64,000 nt of DNA from Lamellibrachia satsuma (GCA_033239005.1 BSQZ01000022.1:2246001-2310000); one strand, 5' to 3'. Counted from the stretch's first letter, positions 46,132 to 58,187 are shown. Notes: generated by a model from the sequence alone, not told the origin. Numbers and translations: made by a program.

Positions 46132-46302
46132 GTGTACAGTTGAGAGACACCCGTTTCCAGTCTCCATCGACCAAGCATTCGGACTCGACCTCATTGCTCT
46201 CGTAGCCGACGTCACAACGGTAGTGGACAACACATCCACGACTGACACAGCTGTCTGTCACCCTGGCGTATTTCACCGGTGGTGGTGTCCCACACGTCAC
46301 TT
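46132..46302 (-). CDS. Sushi (CCP) exon 11
   Basis: 171 nt, phase 1-1. Acceptor CTCCAG|AAGTGACG, donor ACAC|GTGAGT. Domain: VTCGTPPPVKYARVTDSC, GCVVHYRCDVGYESNE, SECLVDGDWKRVSLNCT. An extra Cys pair (DSC...GC) sits in the first half. Confidence 0.92.
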
Positions 46303-46379
46303 CTGGAGACACCAAATAAACACTGTAGTCGGCGATACTCACAAGGCGCACGCCAATTTCAATCAACAATATCTGTTGT

Positions 46380-46470
46380 AAGTGAGCAAGGAAGCCATTG
46401 GCTGCTCGAGAGCCGACAAGTGAGCAAGGAAGCCATTGGCTGCTCGAGAGCCGACAAATGTTTCAACCGT
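46380..46470 (-). mobile_element. CR1-type 3'-end scrap, doubled
   Basis: AAGTGAGCAAGGAAGCCATT and GGCTGCTCGAGAGCCGAC occur twice in tandem. The motif is a diverged version of the 3' untranslated tail of the CR1 LINE at 17.56 kb (GACAAGGAAGCCATTGGCTT). Confidence 0.75.
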
Positions 46471-46499
46471 CCTTCTTTTTATTTTTGAGCATATTCGTA

Positions 46500-47630
46500 C
46501 ATTAACACACAATGGCGAATTAAGGGGGCATTGGGTCACGCCTTTGGTTTAAATGTTTGATTTTTCGTGTTTGTTGCGCCCCTACACGGGAGCATGGTAA
46601 ACTAGTGGGTGACTAGGCTTATCTCCCTTTTTGGCCCCCCCTTTACAATTCATTCATCTCCTCTGTCAAAAAGGGTGTTTTCTCATTCTCATCTTCAGTT
46701 GTCCTTCATTAAAGGTCCCTGCTCAATTCGATTTTTTGCCCGTCTCATTTCAAATTCATTTGACGAAAATTCAAACCGACTTTCAATAAGACCTGCTAGC
46801 TCGCTTGAGCAACTTTTCTACGTTGTTTTTGTGAAATCATCAGACAAACTATTACATTATTTAAAGCTTGAGCCATCATTTATTGAAGTGAAAATTGAAA
46901 CTCTGAAAACTCACGAATTTCGCCCTTTGTAAAATGTCATAGCTTTGTCATGTGATCGGCAACATGATGGAAGTCGCGCCCACGATCGACCTAGACTCCA
47001 TAAAGTGCTTAACATTTTGGATATCCACTTTTTTTTACCCTTAATAGATCTAAAGACAAAAGTAAATTCTTTCGATGATGTGAAAAAAAATAAGGAGGTT
47101 TCTCAGTTCTGGAATCATTTCTTCCAACCATTCGCTCTCTTTCGTCGCATGTAAGGTAGAGTTAAGGAGAAATTGGCGCACCATTTAGTGATAATCATAA
47201 CGAACATATACAGTCACTAACACTGCATGACAGAGACGAACCGAACGAACGGCCTTTAAATCAAACGTCTGTTTTATCGGTGCATGCATGCAAGTAGTTT
47301 TCTTGTAGCGGTCACAACCTCAGTGGGCTTTTTTAATAGCTTTTTGGTCATAAATTTCCTCTTTCAAGTACAGCCGATTTATTTCTTGAGACGGAAATAA
47401 TAAAAAATTCGCTTCGGCTGCTAGTAATATTTAAGTCTGGCAGTTAGATAATTTGCCGGATGTACTTAACTCTTCGGTGCGGGAGTATTCCTGTGCTTTC
47501 TCTAATAAGAAATAGATCTTTGAAATCACAATTATGTCTGACGATGAACAATTATTATTGCATCAGTTATAATCATTAAGTCGATGAGTTCTTTAGCCTT
47601 CGGGAAACAGCTCCTGCTATTCTGCAAACA
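46500..47630. other. Intron, unassigned
   Basis: Long intron segment. A plus-strand ORF at 46609-46932 has no recognised domain and no supporting context. Confidence 0.4.
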
Positions 47631-47641
47631 CGCTGGCTGAC

Positions 47642-47821
47642 CTTCGCATATCAATGACGGTTTCGTCCATTTGCCATCCAGTTGACAACGGCTGAATCCC
47701 TCGCCCTCCTTCCGCTCGTAACCATAGTTACATGTGTACGTAACTTTCCCACCAACCATGTCGCCATTCCACATTGAGTAGGAGGCATTGGTGACGTTCA
47801 GCAGGGAACCGCAGTGTACCT
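47642..47821 (-). CDS. Sushi (CCP) exon 10
   Basis: 180 nt, phase 1-1. Acceptor CCCCAG|AGGTACAC, donor GAAG|GTCAGC. Domain: VHCGSLLNVTNASYSMWN, VTYTCNYGYERKEGEG, SRCQLDGKWTKPSLICEG. Sequons NVT and NAS are present. About 60 nt upstream of its acceptor the transcript is a (UG)n run of over 500 nt. Confidence 0.93.
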
Positions 47822-47881
47822 CTGGGGAAACCATATAACTCGAGTGAATGTTCGAACGGATTGGTTGAATTGTCAGATTCA

Positions 47882-48397
<516 letters not shown>

Positions 48398-48467
48398 AAA
48401 AATATGGATATGGTTCAAAAATTTTATTCAAATACGTATACACATATGTATGGTACAATATGGTGTG

Positions 48468-48655
<188 letters not shown>

Positions 48656-48698
48656 CGTGCGTGGATGAGTGTGTACAGACGTATGTATATCGTCTCAC

Positions 48699-48875
48699 CT
48701 GTACATTCCGGGTCGTCGTTCTGCCAACGCCCGTCATCACCGCACACTTTGGTCAGATTGCCTGCCTCCAGTCTGAAGCCTGGCAGACACGAATATGTGG
48801 CGGTGTCGTTCACTCGTACCCCGTCAGTAGTCAATGACGTGTTGGCAATGTCCGCAGGTGGATTACATAACACTT
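48699..48875 (-). CDS. Sushi (CCP) exon 9
   Basis: 177 nt, phase 1-1. Acceptor TTGCAG|AAGTGTTA, donor ACAG|GTGAGA. Domain: VLCNPPADIANTSLTTDG, ATYSCLPGFRLEAGN, KVCGDDGRWQNDDPECTG. Sequons NTS, NDT and NLT are present. Confidence 0.93.
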
Positions 48876-49261
48876 CTGCAATACGTAGGTTTGTCGATAT
48901 ATACCGATGAGCACAATCGTTACCTATTGGTTAGGTTAACAATGTAAAAACCCTCAATTCAAATCGAGAACACTGCGTTTGGTTAGCAAGAAGCCTGACG
49001 TACACGCGATACATTTAATACCATAAAAAAAATTTTCATGAAGTACTGGAAATAGCTTAGTCGAATGTGCCACCAATGTGAATATATCAAGAATTATAGC
49101 TATTGGAACACGTTATGGCATTAAATATTGCATTTAGTAATTGTATTATTTATTATAAAAGATAAATACGTGATTCTTATTGAATATCGAACTAGATCTA
49201 ATCTATATTGACCACGCACGCACACACATCCACACACGTTTGTGTATCCAACTTGACATAC

Positions 49262-49441
49262 CGAGACACAATGGCGGCGTTCCGCTCCAGCGTCTGTCGG
49301 CCTGGCATTGTCGCGTCCACTGGCCGCCAGTCGCTGGCACAAACCCAGGCAGACATGTGTACGTAATGTTTGTCATGTAATCCAGCTCGTTCGTGCTGGC
49401 GGTGGCGTGAGCAACGGGCGCCGGCGGACCACAGGACACGA
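49262..49441 (-). CDS. Sushi (CCP) exon 8
   Basis: 180 nt, phase 1-1. Acceptor GTCGTAG|TCGTGTCC, donor CTCG|GTATGT. Domain: VSCGPPAPVAHATASTNE, ITYTCLPGFVPATGG, RQCQADRRWSGTPPLCLG. Confidence 0.92.
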
Positions 49442-49675
49442 CTACGACACGAAGGACGAACACATGATTACACAAATGCTAACATCATATGTACTGATCT
49501 TCATGTGGCATTCAACGCAATAGTAGCGAATTATGCAAAAGAATGCTTTGCGAGTGGTACGTTTTATGTGCAAGCACGCACGCGGCGAAATATTACTATC
49601 ATATATAACTTTGTCTGATATTTTTTTAGCATATTCGATTTTGAATTCTGGTATATTTTTGTCAATAGAACTTAC

Positions 49676-49861
49676 TTCTGCAGACAGGCGGTTTTCCTGA
49701 CCAAATCGTGCTGCTCTGACACGTTCTCGACAAGTCTCCCCAGAGGAGTTCGTGACCTTCATAACACCGATACACGATCGTTGTGTTGTATTTATTCGCA
49801 TATGGGTCCCCCGCAACGATCTGTGTGTAATTCGGTGACGCCAACATTGGACATTCAATTG
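49676..49861 (-). CDS. Sushi (CCP) exon 7
   Basis: 186 nt, phase 1-1. Acceptor ATTGCAG|CAATTGAA, donor AGAA|GTAAGT. Domain: IECPMLASPNYTQIVAGD, IVYRCYEGHELLWGDL, RTCQSSTIWSGKPPVCR. Confidence 0.92.
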
Positions 49862-50255
49862 CTGCAATTGAATACGTTTACGTTGGAACGACACAAGTAT
49901 ATAAAAATCAAATACATTATCATAAACAAATACTATGTTTTGGATTAACAGTTTCCGTTGTTGCGAATTTGGAAATCACAACAGTTGTATATAAATGTAC
50001 TAAATATATAAATGTACAATGATAATAATATATAGAATAATGTTGTTGTTTTAAAAGCGATTATTTGCGATGACGAGATGATTTGAACAACGCGTGCAGT
50101 ATAGCAGTTTAATCAATATAATAACTTAATCAAGTTAACAAAATACAAAGTAAGAAAAGTCCTTGATCAAACCCTTCAGGTTTACAAATTCTTTTCACCG
50201 TCGCAAAGTACAATGCAACTGGATGACGTCACATGATATCACGTGGCTATGTTAC

Positions 50256-50438
50256 CTGTGCACCGAGGTACCTCTCCAGCCCAAAATCCATCGAGTTTGC
50301 ACAATCGTTCCAAATGACCACCGGTCAGTTCGAAGCCAGCAGCACACACGTACTGCAGTGTGGTGCCCGGAATGTAAGGTGCCGCTCCGTTTAGCAGGAC
50401 AGAGCCGGCCGGGTGATTAACCGTTGGACATAAACGTT
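50256..50438 (-). CDS. Sushi (CCP) exon 6
   Basis: 183 nt, phase 1-1. Acceptor TCCACAG|AACGTTTA, donor ACAG|GTAACA. Domain: RLCPTVNHPAGSVLLNG, LQYVCAAGFELTGG, RLCKLDGFWAGEVPRCTG. Confidence 0.92.
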
Positions 50439-50679
50439 CTGTGGACACGCACTTGGGATTAGCATAGGAAAATATATACACGTATGTTCCATAAAGCATA
50501 CACGTATAGATTACAGAGTCATACAGACCATTCCAAACCACACGAACTGTCAAGTATATGTAAATGAATATGTAAAAACTCGCATCGATTCAGTGTCGAG
50601 AGACCTTAATGGTGCATGATGTTAGCAGGAACCAAACGTTTCGTATCCATTAACAAAATGTAGCAGAATTTGAAAAGAT

Positions 50680-50870
50680 TGCACGTGGGCAAGGAAGCCA
50701 TTTGGCTTACCGAAAGTCAAACAATGTTTCATCTACGTGTAACCAATTCATTCATAATTGAAAATGTGTTCAATTTATTCATTCAACCTTCTCTCTGACA
50801 ATGAATATTTTCTGATATACAACCTACACTCTTCCATCACTAACGTTATTTCGTGTCCTCTAGTTTCTGA
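50680..50870 (-). mobile_element. CR1-type LINE 3'-end fragment
   Basis: GGGCAAGGAAGCCATTTGGC through ATTTCGTGTCCTCTAG aligns by eye with 17560-17810 of the CR1 LINE, with clear divergence. It abuts a fragment of a different LINE at its right end. Confidence 0.75.
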
Positions 50871-51144
50871 TTGATTCAAGCTCCGAAGAGAGTCTTTGTC
50901 GGTAGCGTACAAAATAATGTTGCACTATCGTTAATATATATATAAGAAAAAGTAGGGGCCCGAGAATTGACCTTTGTTGCACACCACATGTAATAGTCGC
51001 TGGTTTCGAAACGGTGCCATCAATTTCTACCGATTGCCGATGGTCGTACAAATATGACTGAAACCATTCAATGGCAGAGTTCTGAAGTCCTAATGCTTCT
51101 ACTAAAAAATACCTTTTGTTTAGACATTTTACAATGCCATGCAT
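50870..51144 (-). mobile_element. LINE RT fragment in duplication unit 1
   Basis: The minus frame reads MHGIVKCLNKRYFLVEALGL, AIEWFQSYLYDHRQSVEIDG, TCGVQQRSILGPLLFLIYI, an RT core segment (G-Q-I-LGPLLF). The same piece occurs in units at 52.25-52.58 and 53.88-54.13 kb. Confidence 0.85.
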
Positions 51145-51398
51145 TTGTTGATTTTATCACATTTCTTTGACATATCCAACTTAATGAGCGTGGTTCTTGA
51201 TCGTGCATATTTACTGTGCAATAGCATCCACACCATATACTTCATCATAAAAATTATCGTTATTATTATGAAAATGATTACAACCCCTTAACCAAGGGAA
51301 ACGACTCCAGTGGACTAAAAACGGAATTAATGCCTGTGTGCATTTAGCGGTGCGACTATGGAACTACAATATGAAATGTAATGTTTAATATATCGTAC

Positions 51399-51587
51399 TT
51401 TCACACGTGACCACGTTACTCCATTCGCCGTTTTCTGTACACGTGTGTACACCGTTACTTCCACTCAGTTTGTAGCCATGGTCACACGTCACCTGACACG
51501 TTTCATTGTAGTGCTTTTGGCCAGACACACAAGTTTGGTCCATGTATATCTCGCCTTCCCCTTTTCTGATGTTTTCACACGTGACAA
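51399..51587 (-). CDS. Sushi (CCP) exon 5, expanded type
   Basis: 189 nt, phase 1-1. Acceptor TTTCAG|TTGTCACG, donor GAAA|GTACGA. Domain: VTCENIRKGEGEIYMDQTC, NETCQVTCDHGYKLSGSNG, HTCTENGEWSNVVTCE. It has six Cys, i.e. the CCP set plus a pair (QTC...NETC). This copy is the most divergent of the four (NI, M and KLS where the others have TI, T and RLN). Confidence 0.92.
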
Positions 51588-51692
51588 CTGAAATATATAT
51601 TGCATTGTAAAGTATGCACGAAATGTTGCCTGGGTGCATTTAGCAGCATTTATGGAACTACAATACGAAATGTAATGTCTAATATATCGTAC

Positions 51693-51881
51693 TTTCACAC
51701 GTGACCACGTTACTCCATTCGCCGTTTTCTGTACACGTGTGTACACCGTTACTTCCGTTCAGTCTGTAGCCATGGTCACACGTCACCTGACACGTTTCAT
51801 TGTAATGCTTTTGGCCAGACACACAAGTTTGGTCCGTGTATATCTCGCCTTCCCCTTTTCTGATGGTTTCACACGTGACAA
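51693..51881 (-). CDS. Sushi (CCP) exon 4, expanded type
   Basis: 189 nt, phase 1-1, same splice-site sequences as the other copies. Domain: VTCETIRKGEGEIYTDQTC, NETCQVTCDHGYRLNGSNG, HTCTENGEWSNVVTCE. It is separated from exon 5 by a ~105-nt intron, shorter than any other in the gene, so this is a small local duplication. Confidence 0.92.
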
Positions 51882-52054
51882 CTGAAATATATATTGCATT
51901 GAAAGTATGCACGAAATGTTGTATTGAGCCTTTTTACATATATGTCAGTTTAATATGAATCGAGTGTTTCACTTGTATATATACTACCTGAAACATATGT
52001 CGTGTATTTACTGACGCAATAGAAAATGTTGAAATATTATTTAAAATAAACCAC

Positions 52055-52080
52055 CTTCACAGGTGACCGTGGTATTCCAT
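52055..52080 (-). pseudogene. Ghost 3' end of a sushi exon (copy 1)
   Basis: Minus: GGAATACCACGGTCACCTGT then GAAG|GTGGTTTA. It encodes W/G-N-T-T-V-T-C-E-G, the last residues of a CCP, and a donor, but the preceding exon body is replaced by LINE sequence. Confidence 0.6.
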
Positions 52081-52580
52081 TACAAATACTCCCTTGGGTT
52101 TAAGACGTCAAATAATGTCATGCATGTTTGCTTTATTAACTGTGTTTTACCATTGAAAATAACACGAAAATAAAAATTTTGAAGTGTTCTCTTTGATCCG
52201 AAAAGTATTGACTCTGTTTTCCGTAGACGGAGAGACATCGTGTTGTCAGTCAGCCGTTCTCTGATTGATTCAAGCTCCGAAGAGAGTCTGTGTTGAATTT
52301 GTTGGGCATTATTGCCCGATACCACGACGGACGAGCCGTTAGCGTACAACAGAATTTAGCACTATCGTTAATATATATAAGAAAAAGTATTGTTCCGCTA
52401 AATGTTTCTTGTGGCACATTACATGCAACATTCCCTGGTTTCGAAATGGTGCCATCAATTTCTACCGATTGCTGACGCTCGTACAAATATGACTGCAACC
52501 ATTCTATGGCAGAGTTCTGAAGTCCTAGTGCTTCCACTAAAAAATACCTTTTGTTTAGACATTTTACAATGCCATGCATT
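52080..52580 (-). mobile_element. LINE RT fragment in duplication unit 2
   Basis: Pieces: MHGIVKCLNKRYFLVEALGL, LQSYLYERQQSVEIDGTISK, then ANGSSVVVSGNNAQQIQHRL (YADDSS-like box decayed) and SLRLRKTESILFGSKRTLQN. It is internally deleted compared with the 53.24-54.13 kb copy. Confidence 0.85.
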
Positions 52581-52832
52581 TGTTGATTTTATCACGTCTT
52601 TGACATATTCAACTTAATAAGCGTGGTTTTTGACTGTGCATATTTACTGTGCAATAGCATCCACACCATATACTTCATCATAAAAATTATCGTTATTATT
52701 ATGAAAATGATTACAACCCCTTAACTAAGGGAAACGCTTCCAGTGGACTATAGACGGAAAAAAATGCCTGTGTGCATTTAGCGGTGCGACTATGGAACTA
52801 CAATATGAAATGTAATGTTTAATATATCGTAC

Positions 52833-53021
52833 TTTCACACGTGACCATGTTACTCCATTCGCCGTTTTCTGTACACTTGTGTACACCGTTACTTCCGTTC
52901 AGTCTGTAGCCATGGTCACACGTCACCTGACACGTTTCATTGTAGTGCTTTTGGCCAGACACACAAGTTTGGTCCGTGTATATTTCGCCTTCCTCTTTTC
53001 TGATGGTATCACAAGTGACCA
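52833..53021 (-). CDS. Sushi (CCP) exon 3, expanded type
   Basis: 189 nt, phase 1-1. Acceptor TTTCAG|TGGTCACT, donor GAAA|GTACGA. Domain: VTCDTIRKEEGEIYTDQTC, CQVTCDHGYRLNGSNG, HKCTENGEWSNMVTCE. A few residues differ from exons 2 and 4. Confidence 0.92.
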
Positions 53022-53195
53022 CTGAAATATATATTGCATTGTAAATTATGCATGAAATGTTGCATTGAGCCTTTCACATATATGTCAGTTTAATATGAAT
53101 CGAGTGTTTCACTTGTACATATACTAACTGAAACATATGTCGTGTATCTACTGACGCAGTACAAAATGTTAAAATATTATTTTTAAATAAACCAC

Positions 53196-53220
53196 CTTCA
53201 CACATGACCGTGGTATTCCA
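53196..53220 (-). pseudogene. Ghost 3' end of a sushi exon (copy 2)
   Basis: Same NTTVMCEG-plus-donor remnant as at 52055, followed by the LINE insertion. Confidence 0.6.
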
Positions 53221-53239
53221 GTACAAATACTCCTTTGTG

Positions 53240-54126
53240 TTTAGACGTCAAATGATGTCATGCATGTTTGCTTTATTAACTGTGTTTTACCATTGAAAAT
53301 AATATGTTCAAATTTCAATTTAAGTTGTTTAACCCGTAGCTCCACAGGTAACATAATGACCAGACAAAACTTGGTTGAACCAATGTGGGTCCTGGCTGTT
53401 GCATCTCGAATTAACCGGATTATCTTGTTTTGTGTACACTGTAGCCTAGAGTTGTATTTCTTGGTTACACTGGAGAACCATGTCGAGCTTGCATAGTCAA
53501 AATGACATTTTATTAGGACCGAAGTAAGAAGTTGTTTAGCTTTCAAATTAACATTTCATGTGTGTCTATACATGAACTTTAACTTGGCATTTGACGTACG
53601 AATTATTTGTTCAGCTACTCCTTCTTCAGTAAAAAATTTATATAGTTCAACACATACGTATTAAACACTCGTGGAACATGTCAGTGTGTTGCCAGCACAT
53701 TGTAGCTGAATCGAATTACAATTTTGAAGTGTTCTCTTTGATCCGAAAAGTATTGACTCTGTTTTCCGTAGACGGAGAGACATCTTGTTGTCAGTCAGCC
53801 GTTCTCTGATTGATTCAAGTTCCGAAGAGAGTCTGTTTTGGATTTGTTGGGCATTATTGCCCGATATCACGAGGGACGAGTCGTCAGCGTACAACAGAAT
53901 TTAGCACTATCATTAATATATATATAAGAAAAAGTATCGTTCCGATAAATGTCCCTTGTGGCACACCACATGTAACAGTCCCTGGTTTCGAAATGGTGCC
54001 ATCAATTTCTACCGATTGCTGACGCTCGTACAAATATGACTGAAAGCATTCTATGGCAGAGTTATGAAGTCCTAGTGCTTCCACTAAAAAATACCTTTTG
54101 TTTAGACATTTTACAATGCCATGCAT
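53240..54126 (-). mobile_element. LINE RT fragment in duplication unit 3, longest copy
   Basis: In order: MHGIVKCLNKRYFLVEALGL, SYLYERQQSVEIDGTISKPG, VTCGVPQGTFIGTILFLIYI, MYADDSSLVISGNNAQQIQN (YADD active site), SLRLRKTESILFGSKRTLQN, then LLTSVLIKCHFDYASSTWFS, LQCTQNKIIRLIRDATARTH and LPVELRVKQLKL. A CR1/L2-like RT distinct from the 17.5-kb element, with frameshifts. Confidence 0.88.
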
Positions 54127-54376
54127 TTGTTGATTTTATCACGTCTTTGACATATTCAACTTAATGAGTGTGGTTCTTCATCGTGCATATTTACTGTGCA
54201 ATAGCATCCACACCATATACTTCATCATAAAAATTATCGATATTATTATGAAAATGATTACAACCCCTTAACCAAGGGAAACGACTCCAGTGGACTAAAA
54301 ACGGAAATAATGCATGTGTGCATTTAGCAGCATTTATGGAACTACAATATGAAATGTAATGTTTAATATATCGTAC

Positions 54377-54565
54377 TTTCACACGTGACCACGTTACTCC
54401 ATTCGCCGTTTTCTGTACACGTGTGTACACCGTTACTTCCGTTCAGTCTGTAGCCATGTTCACACGTCACCTGACACGTTTCATTGTAGTGCTTTTGGCC
54501 AGACACACAAGTTTGGTCCGTGTATATCTCGCCTTCCCCTTTTCTGATGGTTTCACACGTGACAA
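54377..54565 (-). CDS. Sushi (CCP) exon 2, expanded type
   Basis: 189 nt, phase 1-1. It has no internal ATG but is fully open: VTCETIRKGEGEIYTDQTC, NETCQVTCEHGYRLNGSNG, HTCTENGEWSNVVTCE. Acceptor TTTCAG|TTGTCACG, donor GAAA|GTACGA. Confidence 0.92.
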
Positions 54566-54735
54566 CTGAAATATATATTGCATTGTAAAGTATGCAAGAA
54601 ATGTTGTATTGAGCCTTTCACATATATGTCAGTTTAATTGAATCGAGTGTTTCACTTGTACCCATACTAACTGAAACATTTGTCGTGTATTTACTAACGC
54701 AATGGAAAATGTTGAAATATTTAAACATAAACCAC

Positions 54736-54760
54736 CTTCACACATGACCGTGGTATTCCA
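54736..54760 (-). pseudogene. Ghost 3' end of a sushi exon (copy 3)
   Basis: NTTVMCEG-plus-donor remnant, abutting LINE tail sequence. Confidence 0.6.
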
Positions 54761-55010
54761 GTACAAATACTCCCTTGGGTTTAAGACGTCAAATAATGTC
54801 AAGCATGTTTGCTTTATTAACTGTGTTTTACCATTGACAATAATAGGTTGAAGGTTCACTTTAAGTTGTTTAACCCGTAGCTCGACAGGTAACACACCAG
54901 TCAGACCTCGGTTGAACCAATGTGGGTCCTGACCGGTGCATCTCAAATTAACAGGATTACCTTATTTTACGTACACTGTAGCATAGATTTGTATTTCTTG
55001 GTTAGACTGG
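54760..55010 (-). mobile_element. LINE RT tail fragment
   Basis: LPVELRVKQLKVNLQPIIVNG and decayed flanks, a shortened relative of 53240-53530. Confidence 0.7.
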
Positions 55011-55058
55011 AGAATGACGCAATACAAAATGTTGAAATATTATTTTAATATAAACCAC

Positions 55059-55085
55059 CTTCACACGTGACCGTGGTAATCCAGC
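55059..55085 (-). pseudogene. Ghost 3' end of a sushi exon (copy 4)
   Basis: Minus: ATTACCACGGTCACGTGTGA then AG|GTGGTTTA. The fourth such remnant. Confidence 0.55.
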
Positions 55086-55306
55086 ACAAATACCCGTTTG
55101 GGTTTAGTCGTCAAATAATGTCATGGTGTTTGCCTTGTTAACTACCCTTTGTGCTTTGTGCACATTATTTTTAGTATATAACAGTTTTGATACATATTAC
55201 TCCTAAAGATATTTCCCCATAACATAGCAATTATTACCAAATATGCTAATTCATAGATAATTATTTCTTTGAACATTATTCTGAAATATCATTTTACATG
55301 TCGTAC

Positions 55307-55495
55307 GTTTACACTCGACCGTATTACTCCAATCGCCGTCTTCTGTACACATATGTACACCATCACTTCCGGTCAGTCTGTAGCCATTCTTACACGTCAC
55401 CTCACACGTGTCCATGTATAACTTCGTACCTGAGGTACACGTTAGGTCCGTGTATCTCTCACCTTCGCCTTCTGTGATGGGGCCGCACGTGATCG
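55307..55495 (-). CDS. Sushi (CCP) exon 1 of the recognised series
   Basis: 189 nt, phase 1-1. Acceptor TTTCAG|CGATCACG, donor AAAC|GTACGA. Domain: [53 protein letters not shown]. It is clearly the same six-Cys subtype as exons 2-5 but older in divergence, so the likely progenitor type of the expansion. A long (TA)n tract starts about 50 nt upstream of its acceptor. Confidence 0.92.
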
Positions 55496-55547
55496 CTGAA
55501 ATATATAATAAAAATCCACAAATAAATAAATAATAAAAATAAATAAT

Positions 55548-55865
<318 letters not shown>

Positions 55866-55868
<3 letters not shown>

Positions 55869-56150
55869 TGAATATCTGGTTACAAACCCCAACTGTCTTG
55901 TCTGGAGTGGAGCCCCTAAGGCGGTCATATGTCAACTCTTGGCATCTTCGGGCAGCTCATACAGCCAGGCTGGTGCCAAGCGTCTGCACTCCTTTGGATC
56001 CCACTAGCGAGGCCGGAAGGGGAGTATTGTCGGTTGGGCAACCCAGGACCTTCACACATCTCGCCCACGCATGCCCCATTGAGAGTGTCACTCCATAGTC
56101 GCCTCGCCGTGACTGCACACGACGGAAGGCAACAGGTACGGGTTATAAGT
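55866..56150. other. Unassigned; probable 5' leader of LINE A
   Basis: GC-balanced sequence leading into triple TATAAGT and then LINE A. No gene recognised. Confidence 0.4.
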
Positions 56151-58021
56151 TATAAGTTATAAGTCCATCTCGATTGACATAGAGAAAAGGACGCCACGGG
56201 TTGCCTTCGACTGTGGGATAGCTGATCGTATCTCACTGACAGCTACTGCCCGTCTCAAGCCCGGCAGCCCCCGGTCAGTTAAGATGGTGTCCCACCACGG
56301 TCCACCTTCTTCATTGGGTGCTTGGAGCCTGATAAGTGGACTGCACCAAGCATAACAAAGACAAACGTTAAGAAGGTGCCAGTCCTTCGAATTGCAAGCT
56401 GGAACGTCAGGACCATGTGTCCAGGCCTTTGGGATGATCTCACGCGGATTGACGCAAGGAAAGCAGCTATCATCGACAGAGAGCTCAGTAGACTCAACGC
56501 AGCAAACGGATCACTGCGAGAGAAAGACTACAACTTCTTCTGGCAAAGAAAACAATGAACCCCACTTGCATCAAGAACTCCCTGCTGAACACAATCTAAC
56601 CACAAACAAATGACTCAGGCTGTGTGAACTTGCTGAGCAAATACGCGCCAACAGTCTGCTATCCCGGAAGTCAAAGACCTGTTCTATGAAAAACTCCACT
56701 CCATCATCAAAAGCGCCCCCAACTCTGAACACCTGGTCTTTTTGGGGGTCTTCAATGTCAGGGTTACGACCATGATTCGTGACCTACCTGCCTTGGACAC
56801 TACGGCACTTGGAAAATTAATGAAAATTGCGCCTGCTCAAACTGTGGTCACACATCAGAGACAGTATCTACAATGCCGGCACGACAACTTTCGGCAAGCT
56901 GAGGAAAAATAGCAGATTGATTTGAGACCCACCTGTCGGACACGGAGCCTGCCATTGAAGCTAAGAGCTCAGCAGTTTTGAACTACAGGAAGAATACCAA
57001 ATCTACTCTAAGAACAGCAAGATCTGCGGTGCAAAGGACCGCTAGAAAATGCGCCAATGACTATTGGCAACATCTTTGCAGCTGTATTCAAATGTCATCT
57101 GACACTGGCGACATCCGAAAGATGTATGAAGGCACAAAGAAAGTTTTTGGACTTACCACAAAGAACACTGACCCGATGATGAGCAAAACAAGAGAAACCT
57201 TCACAGATCCCGATAAGCAGGGTAAACACTTTCTAGATTTCTACTCTAAGGGAAACGTTGTCACCGAAACCGCCATCAACGCTGGTGAACCTTGCCTGCC
57301 ATGCGTGAGCTTGACGAACTCCCTTCAGGGAAAGAGCTCAGTGACGCCATATACCACCTGGCTAAAGGAAAAGCTCCGGGAAGTGATGGCATTTCCCCAG
57401 AAATAATTAAGTGTGCCATGCCTGTGCTACTTACCAAACTCCACGAACGTCTCTGCCATTGCACAGTGCCTCAAAACATGGAGGTCGCCATCATCATAAC
57501 CATGTACAAGAACAAGTGTGACTGGATGCGACTGTAACAACTACCGCGGTACCTCTCTGTTCAGCATTGTAGGCAAAACCTTTGCGCGAGTCATCCTGAA
57601 CATACTACAAAAGCCGGCAGAGCGAGTGTACCCCGAGGCTCAGTGCGGCTTCCGCAGAGCCAGGTCAACCATCGACATGTTTTTGTCCTTGCGCCGGATA
57701 CATAAGAAATGCCGCAAATAGTAAGTCCCCTCTACATTGCCTTCATCGATCTGACCAAGGCCTTAGACCTTGTCATTAGGCGTGACCTGTTGCAACTACT
57801 AGAAAAGATTGGCTGTCCACCAAAGGTATTGAGCATGATCTCAGCCTTTCCTAGCAACATGAAAAGCACATTGCGATATGACGGAGCATTCTCAAACGCT
57901 TTTCCCATCAAGAAGTCAAACAGGGCTGTGTCCTCGCGCCCACCCTGTTCTGAACCTTCTCTCTCGTGCCGTCTCACGCCTTCAGAATCTCTGAATATAT
58001 CATCTACATCCACACCAGATC
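56150..58021 (+). mobile_element. LINE A, 5' part (endonuclease and RT start)
   Basis: The 5' region has endonuclease start VPVLRIASWNVRTMCPGL and DARKAAIIDRELSRLNAANG, then scrambled frames. RT: NYRKNTKSTLRTARSAVQ, HLAKGKAPGSDGISPEIIK, CNNYRGTSLFSIVGKTFARV, AQCGFRRARSTIDMFLSLR and LYIAFIDLTKALDLVIRRD (motif A). Several frameshifts. It is cut at ATCCACACCAGATC by LINE B and continues at 61201. Confidence 0.9.
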
Positions 58022-58187
58022 TCCGCCATGGACGGTCCCAAGCCCGGCTGAGAAAGGAGGAGGGTTGGGCGTGGGGCTAGCACCCCCACCCTGTAAAGAA
58101 ACCCAACGCTACAGAAACATTCACAACAAATAAAACTACGACGTCTGTCCTGGAAGAGGTAGGGCCTGGTTTACCAGGGCGCATGAA

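Larger units (their letters stand above)
51180..54735 (-). repeat. Tandem segmental duplication carrying a sushi exon
   Basis: Blocks such as GCAATAGCATCCACACCATA and GAAAATGATTACAACCCCTT recur at about 51.21, 52.65 and 54.20 kb, each followed by a near-identical 189-nt CCP exon (ends at 51399, 52833, 54377; spacing 1434 and 1544 bp). Unit 1 holds a second exon copy 294 bp further on (51693). The LINE RT scraps are part of the duplicated unit. Confidence 0.9.

Noticed and set aside
46609..46932. 107-codon plus-strand ORF in a sushi-gene intron
   Set aside because: No domain, no splice context and antisense to the gene. ORFs of this length are expected by chance.
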